In this document: one piece after another, positions 57,841 to 64,000 of the stretch
How positions within the stretch are numbered: position 1 is the stretch's first letter
How the letters are laid out: each line of letters opens with the position of its first letter
Assembly: GCA_015680905.1 (NCBI GenBank)
Contig: CM027379.1
Coordinates: forward strand, 30,894,501 to 30,958,500
Origin: Coptis chinensis
Lineage: Eukaryota; Streptophyta; Magnoliopsida; Ranunculales; Ranunculaceae
Length of the DNA stretch: 64,000 nt
Direction: 5' to 3'
Made by a program: the position numbers and the translations under genes
Notes under the pieces: generated by a model
Told to the model about the DNA's origin: nothing
The model's input: only the letters and a program-made list of their open reading frames with translations
Databases searched by the model: none

Positions 57841-58118
57841 ATGTCTACTACCAGTGATAGTTTGAGTGAGAAAGTTGAGGTTGATCAGTGGAGAGAGAGA
57901 ACTTTGAGTGGAGATGATGTTGAAGTTAGGGTTCGTAGTGGAGATAGGGCTTCATCATCTTCTTCACTGGAGACGATGGTTGAGGAGGTGGGGCCTAGAT
58001 CGCTTTATGCTGATCTGAAGGAGGAGTTCGGTTGGGTGAATGCCGACCTGGCCATATACGACCTAGGTGGAGAGAGGAGGTTGTATAACGATGACTATGT
58101 CCCTCAGGATGGAGGAGT
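57841..58118 (+). pseudogene. Unrecognised gag-like ORF, cut by a CACTA end
   Basis: MSTTSDSLSEKVEVDQW from ATG 57,841 runs 92 codons to 58,118, where CACTACAAGAG begins. The open frame that continues to 58,218 is transposon sequence. The protein is acidic and Ser-rich with ADLKEEFGWVNADLAIYDLG near the end. No family recognised. Its place after a PBS-like site suggests a retroelement gag. Confidence 0.35.
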
Positions 58119-58480
58119 CACTACAAGAGATGGGACCTTTTGCGACCATATTATTACCGACGCTTTCAAACTGTTGTTGATATACAGCATCTGCGACGAA
58201 TTTAAGGGTAGCAAATAAATTTTGGTAGTGTACATTGTAGGGCACTAATTGCTACGCTTTTAACAGTTGGTAAAGATATTCCATGTTTTATTTTGTAAAG
58301 AAAATAGTTTATATTTTGTTAAAGTTCAATAGCTACGTTTTTAAGCGTCGATAATGATAATATTTATCAGCAACCCTATAAAGGGTAGCAACAGCTATAA
58401 CATCGGCTACGCTTTCTATTACATCGGCCACGCTTCCGTATACGTCGCTGGTCTTCTTTAGGGTAAGTGCGCGCTGATAA
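58119..58480 (+). mobile_element. Left end of a second CACTA-type element
   Basis: CACTACAAGAGATGGGACC at 58,119 is followed by subterminal-style repeats with GCGACC, CCGACGC, GGCTACGC and TACGTCGC words to about 58,475. The three bases before it are AGT. No matching right end with AGT was found in the window, so the element is truncated or ends elsewhere. Confidence 0.6.
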
Positions 58481-58840
58481 ATGTTGTCGTTTTTTTTCCC
58501 CCCATTTTAGTTATTTGGCCAAAATTTTCACTAAATGCGCCAAAATTTTCAGATATTTCACGGGCTTATGTTTTAAGGAAAGTTGAAAAATAAATCAACA
58601 CACAACCAAAACTTCATCAGTTTGTCTGGCGCCGCCGATACAAAAACCAAATGCAAAAAAAAAGGTTGCAACTTGCGATTTCCTGTCTGTCTCACACCAC
58701 CAGTAAGTCTCTCTCTCTCTCTCGCTCTATATATATCTCTCCTCTCTCTCTCTCTCCAATTGAGAATATTTATTCTCATCTTCACATTAGCAGTAATAGC
58801 GTGATTTTAAAAAAATATTTTTATCTATTTAATTAATTAA
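58481..58840. other. Unclassified sequence with CT repeats
   Basis: (CT)n near 58,707-58,755. Overlapping short ORFs here follow from the repeats. Confidence 0.4.
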
Positions 58841-60397
58841 TTTAATTATTTATTTTCAAAATTATTTGGACGATTTGAGACCGTGGGCACTGGTTTCGGG
58901 GCCCGAAGTTGAGTGTTAGGCTTGGGTTTAGGACCCAAGTATATAAACACACATTTTCGGAAAATAGGGTTGAGAGAATAATAAAATAATGAAAATGGAG
59001 GCGAGATGAAAATTTGGATTTCACGGAGGTGGAGCACGACGGCTCGGACTTCGGAAAAATTTAGAAATTTCGTTCATATAGGTGAGTAGCTATTTTGCTA
59101 TTTCACCGAATCTGTAAACCGTTTTATTGTCCTATGTTTTCACTAAATTTTCTTGTTCATTATTCGGCGCTTACGTAGGTGTTGTTAAAACTTCGGAAAT
59201 CGAAATTGAGATTTAACCGTCCAAGCTTTTATGGGCGGCGGTTAAAGCCCCATTAGAGAAATCGTCATTTTCCTTGTTTTCTCTCTGTTTTATACTCTTT
59301 TTTGATTTCTTGTGGGTTGAACTATGATGTTTTTATTTGTTTGAACTTCGTTGGTTGATGTCGGGTTTTCGAAGCTTCGAAGTCGAGGCTTAATGGCGCC
59401 CGGCGGTTGGGCTTTTTGGGTTGAATTGATGGGGGTTGAACTTCGTGATATAGCCGTGATTAAGATTGGTGGTTAGCATAGAGCATTTGGAAGCTCATTA
59501 AGAAGTTAATGGCGCTCGAACGCCATTCTTGCGGATAATTGAGGGGTTGGGTTTTATTTGTGATTTTCGTTGTTTGAACTGTGTTTTTGGTATTGTGGGT
59601 TGGCGGTTTGAGGTATGGGGGTAGTGAGGAGGCGTGAATCTTGTTTGGAAGCTTGAAGCCCGACCATTAATGGCGGCAAGAAATTCCTAGATCTAGTTTT
59701 GTGATGTTTGGATTGGACGATTTGGGCTTGTTGTTTTCATTAAAGTTGGTTGGGTTTGGATGGGGAGTCTAACCGACTTAATGGAATGGGAGTGGGTGGC
59801 GGAAAAAATTGGGTGGCGGTGGTGGCGGTTGGAGAAGATGAGCGTGGACGGTTTGGGCTTGGGCGGTTTAGATGGTTGGGCTTTGGGTTGGTTAGTTGGG
59901 TAGGACCATTAATTAGTTGTTGGTTTTGGGTGGTATTTTAATCGGGTAGGACCCACATCGGTTTTGTGTTGGACCAATTCTTTTTAGCCTTTGTTTTGTG
60001 GACCAGTTCAGTTTACAGTTTTTGGGCCGAAATCCAATTTTTCTGTTTTGGGCCGATATTAATCTTTTAAGCTTTGGACCATTTTAATTAAGTTTAGTTT
60101 GGGCCCAGTTTAAATTAAGTTTTTGGGGCCGATTTCAGTTTAATTTTTGGACCGAACCACTTAACTGTTTTTGGGCCCGTTTCTAATATTGCTTGGGCCA
60201 TCCATATAATTTAATATAGATCCCATTTTGGGTTAGAATTAATAAGTTGGTTTTAGACTTTTCGGGTTCTAAGGTTTTGGGCTTGGCGGTTAGGTCCGAA
60301 CCATTACCTTTAGTCACGAGAGCATGAGCCATGCACTTTGACCTTAGCCATGAACCATGGCTATGACCTTTTGTTTGTCGAACATGGAAACGACAGT

Positions 60398-60556
60398 TTG
60401 ACTTTGACCATGACCTGTTGACTTTGACTTTGACCATGACATGTTGACTTTGACCAGGACAGTTTGACTTTGACCATGACCTGTTGACTTTGACTGTTGA
60501 CCTTTGATTGTTGACTTTGACCGTTGACTTTGACCGTTGACTGTGGAATGTTGACT
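60398..60556 (+). repeat. TTGACY array (W-box-like minisatellite)
   Basis: 18 TTGAC words in 159 bp, each followed by T or C. Basic unit TTGACTTTGACC with CATGACCTG or GTTGAC spacers. TTGACY is the WRKY W-box core. The array lies about 2.55 kb upstream of the AIG1 ATG. Confidence 0.85.
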
Positions 60557-61260
60557 TTTCCAGTTTTTCACATATTTGATTTGTATGGACAAATATAGTA
60601 ATAAAACATTGTCGATATTATATAACTTGGATGGTCATTATCTAATTTAGATTTGACGTGAGTAGTATGTAAAGCATATACATATTGGGCTTTGATTGTG
60701 GACTTTTGACTGTCTAATTGTGCTACGTTTTATGTTGTATATTATAGGGACATATGTAGTAATAAAATCTTTGTGGAAGCTTGTATATATTTGGTTGTCG
60801 AGTATCTAAGAAAGATTTGATGATGATGTTGTGTATTTTGACACGTGGCGATATTGAGATGTTAGGAGACATTATATTCTAATCTGCTTTATAAAATGTA
60901 TGCGTTACGTTTGAAGTAATTGTGACATGATATAATATGCTGGGATATTTATATTAATGCAATATTTTGGAGAAATTTATATAAACGCTCCATTATTATA
61001 TATGTGAGATGCTACTATGAGGTAGTATAGTATTGGTGAATATTTGCCCACGGGAGTGTGGTGTAGTGCAATAATATATTGGCACGTGAAAGAATGAAAG
61101 TGGTTATGAGATATAATTGAGATATTTCTAAATATTGTGGCTTAGTGCAATAAGGTAATTGACCTGCACGTGATATAGTAGAAATGATTATGAGTCATTA
61201 ATGGATGACATTTGAATAAACTACGTAACGAAAATCCTAGAACCTAGCTACCACAACTCA

Positions 61261-61365
61261 TGTGATTGGCCCTTCTGGCATTTCAGTTAAGCTGAATGGC
61301 CTTCAGGCGTAAGATGTGATTGGCCCTTCTGGCGTTTCAGTAAAGCTGAATGGCCCTCCTGGCGT
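61261..61365 (+). repeat. Direct repeat, two copies
   Basis: TGTGATTGGCCCTTCTGGC...GCTGAATGGCC at 61,261-61,310 and 61,315-61,365. Confidence 0.85.
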
Positions 61366-61734
61366 AGCCGAATAGTGGCTTGATTATTCCGTTCGCAAAA
61401 TAGAACGATGACGCGTGATATTTTATGCTGAATAGTGGCAGTACTTACATAGATTTGGCTTCCGTGTGAGGATTTACGGTGTCGCGGCATCCCATTTCGG
61501 GGTAGTTACGCATACGAAGTGACTCATTATGTAAGGGGAGGCATGTGGATGTACATGTTGTTGGGTAGGTAGTGATTGTGGTAGCCGGGGAAACTAGGTA
61601 AGACATAGATCTGACGTGAATTTTAGGGACACGCAAAGAAATCCTTAATAATATAATTATGGTAATATGTTGGTAAATGATATATCTCTAGATAGATGAT
61701 TGTATATGTTTGGCTGGTTAGTAGTTTAGTTAGA

Positions 61735-61915
61735 ACCTAAGGCGCCTCGTGGAGGAACTAAATGCCTTGTTATTATGCGTATGGTATGTTGTATTAGTTG
61801 TTGGAAGTTAAAGCCTCGATTGGAGGAACTACACTGCCTAGATTATTTATCTTAAGGATGTTGTATTAGTAGTTGGAAAGTTAAAACCTCGGTGGAGGAA
61901 CTAACTGCCGTAGGG
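61735..61915 (+). repeat. About 70-bp tandem repeat, three copies
   Basis: TTGTATTAGT.GTTGGAAGTTAAA-type starts and GCCTCG-TGGAGGAACTA cores at about 61,742, 61,812 and 61,886. Confidence 0.75.
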
Positions 61916-62412
61916 ATTGTGTATATATATGTATAATTATATGTTGTATTTTAGAGCTACTCACACCAAAGCATTTTTATAATCTTGAACCGATTGCATG
62001 TTTGCTTTACCGGGTGTATTCATTCAATGAACATAGTTGATAAGTTTTGACAGGTTTAGTGATGAAGAAGATTGGTTTCTTTGCTTGTGGTTTCGTTAGC
62101 ATTACATCTCGGGATGTGTTTTGTTTTCCTTAAGGTGATATAGGTTTTTCAGTTGAGGCAATATTATTTGTATTTTCATTTGTAATTTTAATTAAAGAGT
62201 TGTTGAAAGGAGATTTGTAAGTAATCAGTATTTGAGAATTTTTGAAATGAATAGGACTTTTGTATAATAGAAATTTTTATTGGTTTTTAATTATCCGCAT
62301 ATTTAAACTGTTTATGGGTTTTTGGAAGTGGAGAGTGCGTCACACCTCGGAGATCGAAGAGTCGGGGACAAATAATGTTTTTCCAAATTCTTTCGAAATT
62401 CGGGGTGTGACA

Positions 62413-63106
62413 GCAGGTATCCAAATTTCCATATTGTTGCTCGGGTATCTCATAATTTCTTAAGTTTTTATCTCGGAATTCCTATTGGCAGGTATTTTAA
62501 TTATTTGATTATGACTTAAATTGTTACTAATTTTGGGTTTTGTTATAGTCTGGGGTTTGGTATATTGCAAATTATGCTTCGTGTGTTTTCAGTTTTGGGT
62601 TTGGGGTGTTTAAATTTTTGATTTTTTTTTGTTCTCTTAGTGTTGGTTATATGATCTATGAAGGGTAGTGAAAATTTAGACCTTTCTAATGTGAATTGTT
62701 TGCTTCATTTTGCTATAATGTGGGGTTTGTTTTAATGGAGTTTGTTTAGATGGGGTTTGGTTAATTTTGGGTTTTTTCTTCTTTAATACTCTAAAAATCA
62801 AAACTTTCAAGTTTATACTTCAATTGCTCTCTTTGTCTACTGAATACTACTTTGTTTAGATACTTTAGGTAGAAAAGTTAAGGCTTTGTTGCAACTGAAA
62901 AATTCGCTGAAACAGTTCTTTAGCGGAAAAGCTAAAAAGGTATTTTTTGGGGTTTTGTTCTAATCACGCTAGAATTTATTTTTGGGTTTTAAAAATCCAG
63001 AGTAAAAAAAGTTGCTTTTTGTGGAGGATAAATCCAGATAATTGAAAAAAACCACACGCTCACTCGCGATCTCAATACATAGAGATAAAGAATTGATTTT
63101 TATAAG
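62413..63106 (+). other. Upstream region of the AIG1-like gene
   Basis: AT-rich, no ORF. May hold the promoter, 5' UTR and a leader intron of the AIG1-like gene. No clear TATA box with good spacing seen. Confidence 0.4.
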
Positions 63107-63408
63107 ATGGGTGGAAGTACAATAGATGATGATTGGGAGTTGACTGCTCCATCTAGTGATGTATGTACTTTGGTTTTAGTAGGACGTACTGGTAATGGGA
63201 AAAGTGCTACAGGGAATAGCATTCTTGGAAGGAAGTCTTTTAAGTCACGGGCCAGTTCATCTGGTGTTACAAGTACTTGTGAATTACAGAGGTCTATTTT
63301 AAGAGATGGTCAAATATTGAATGTTATTGATACTCCAGGTCTCTTTGATTTTTCTGTGGGATCTGACATTGTGGGCAAAGAGATTGTGAATTGTATTCGT
63401 TTGGCTAA
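63107..63408 (+). pseudogene. AIG1/GIMAP-family GTPase, N-terminal 100 codons, disrupted by an LTR
   Basis: ATG 63,107 gives [18 protein letters not shown], the usual start of plant AIG1-like proteins. Motifs: P-loop GRTGNGKS at residues 26-33, switch region [10 protein letters not shown] around 51-59 and G3 DTPGLFD at 75-81. The frame is clean. At codon 101 (63,409) the sequence turns into TGATAAGCACCC, the start of a retrotransposon LTR, and stops seven codons later. The G4 and G5 nucleotide-specificity motifs and the C-terminal coil are therefore cut off and may lie beyond the insertion, outside the window. AIG1 was first described as a pathogen-induced gene; the family are membrane-associated septin-like GTPases. 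Whether the allele was live before the insertion cannot be told. Confidence 0.88.
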
Positions 63409-64000
63409 TGATAAGCACCCAAAACTGTAATATTAAACCTCGAGAGACATAGCATTTTGGTCAATTATGTGTTTAATAATCATGTAATAATTATATTTTC
63501 GTACTTTTGCAGGTTTCCGCAATTAAAATGAAGATAGCGATAAAACATGCATCAAAGTACAGGAATACGGGAATATTTGGAGTTTCCCACTCGACCCCGT
63601 GAAGCCGAAGTTTCCAAAAGAACAGAACCAGTGCGGGACGGGCCCACATATGAAGAAGCACGGAACTTCCGAAGCTCAAATCGGATAAATCTAGGTGCCG
63701 ACGTCGGCTAGTGAAGCTGCCAAGTACAAGAAATACGGGAATATTTGGAATTCCCGCTCAATCTCAAATAAAGCCCAACAAAAAGCGACTAGAGCCGAAG
63801 TTTCCAAAAGAACAGAACCAGTGCAGGAAGGGCCCACATATAAAGAGGCAGGAAATTTCCGAAGCTCAAATCGGGTAATTCTAGGTGCCGACGTTGGCTA
63901 GTGAAGCTGCTATGGCGACGAGGCGGCGTACTCTGCAAGGACAAAAGTAGTAAAAGCGCCAATTTAGTAGCATGCCTGGACACACTAAGTGGACACACTC
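63409..64000 (+). mobile_element. LTR of a TGATAAGC-type retrotransposon, runs off the window
   Basis: Starts TGATAAGCACCC after GCTAA (63,404-63,408). The first 130 bp follow the LTR of element B (GTGTTTAATAATCATG, TACTTTTGCAGG). Further on it diverges and contains a tandem duplication. The right end and second target copy are outside the window. Confidence 0.8.
63554..63910 (+). repeat. Tandem duplication inside the terminal LTR
   Basis: Copies 63,554-63,720 and 63,721-63,910 share CCGAAGTTTCCAAAAGAACA, TCTAGGTGCCGACG and GGCTAGTGAAGCTGC. The second has about 23 extra bases (CAAATAAAGCCCAAC region). Confidence 0.88.

Larger units (their letters stand above)
58841..62412 (+). mobile_element. 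LTR-like block, possible chromovirus (Tekay/Del-like) LTR
   Basis: The right end ...AATTCGGGGTGTGACA resembles gypsy chromovirus LTR ends. Near the left, AGTATATAAACAC (about 58,938) is a TATA box, and TATAGGTGAGTAG (about 59,078) a strong splice-donor-like site, as in long plant LTRs. The interior has several local repeats and no coding sequence. I see no target duplication and no PBS after it, so solo LTR versus fragment is undecided. The left end is uncertain. Confidence 0.4.

Noticed and set aside
58119..58232. A complete 114-bp CACTA MITE ending at GGTAGTG (58,232)
   Set aside because: The right end matches the left for only a few bases and the flanks AGT and TAC differ. More likely subterminal sequence.
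60183..60592. Minus-strand ORFs rich in SKSTGHGQSQ-type repeats
   Set aside because: Translation of the TTGACTTTGACC minisatellite, not a protein.
63491..63998. Minus-strand ORFs sharing FFWKLRL at two places
   Set aside because: The same residues recur because of the tandem duplication in the LTR.

Overview
The window looks like gene-poor, transposon-dense chromatin from a flowering plant, probably a eudicot. I cannot name the species. The evidence is plant Ty3/gypsy (Athila-type) and Ty1/copia elements, a MULE carrying a Ulp1 protease, CACTA and hAT elements, a fragment of a plant organellar GatA gene and the first part of an AIG1/GIMAP-type GTPase. No tRNA, rRNA, CRISPR array or bacterial-style operon is visible.

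Layout. (1) 1 to about 19.7 kb: a decayed Mutator-like element. Its transposase is on the minus strand (N-terminal part 17.07-18.9 kb, catalytic and SWIM part 2.6-3.9 kb). A Ulp1-type protease and a zinc-knuckle/GRF-type ORF lie on the plus strand at 0.87-2.43 kb. The transposase is split by element A (3,912-16,796, minus strand), an Athila-like retrotransposon that has itself taken a hAT MITE (4,953-5,743), two solo LTRs (12,482-13,628, TSD GCCAC; 14,474-16,063, TSD ATGGT) and a truncated LTR (from 16,797). (2) 20.6-20.9 kb: a short copia LTR with its primer-binding site. (3) 21,532-26,328: a CACTA element (TSD TCT) carrying three intron-separated exons of a GatA pseudogene. (4) 26.3-57.8 kb: an AT-rich repetitive background holding a copia solo LTR (26,751-27,276, TSD CCTTT), element B (28,113-45,946, TSD ACCTG) and element C (46,297-56,008, TSD CATTG). 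C in turn holds a copia solo LTR (48,409-49,675). (5) 57.8-62.4 kb: an unrecognised ORF cut by a second CACTA end, then an LTR-like block with a dense TTGACY array. (6) 63,107-63,408: an AIG1-family exon cut by another TGATAAG-type LTR that runs out of the window.

The most unusual signal is shared by elements A, B and, in part, C. Downstream of pol, A and B carry a series of accessory ORFs that look like diverged paralogues of one module: ORF-A then ORF-B in A; ORF-A1, ORF-A2 and ORF-B in B. Copies of a polypurine-tract-like motif (GTTTGGGGGTGG, often after TTGAGGACAA) lie in the spacers between modules in A, again after the last ORF, and again at the 3' LTR in all three elements. All three also keep about 1.4 kb of 3' noncoding sequence and a palindromic hairpin about 140 nt before the 3' LTR. 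Element C has lost RT, RNase H and integrase yet keeps this 3' region and a fully open protease ORF, which fits a non-autonomous partner. B also has a TATA box followed by a frameshifted micro-ORF with a strong membrane segment between ORF-A1 and ORF-A2.

Nearly all coding sequence here is broken by stops and frameshifts. The only candidates for host-gene sequence are the AIG1 exon (disrupted) and the captured GatA exons (pseudogene).
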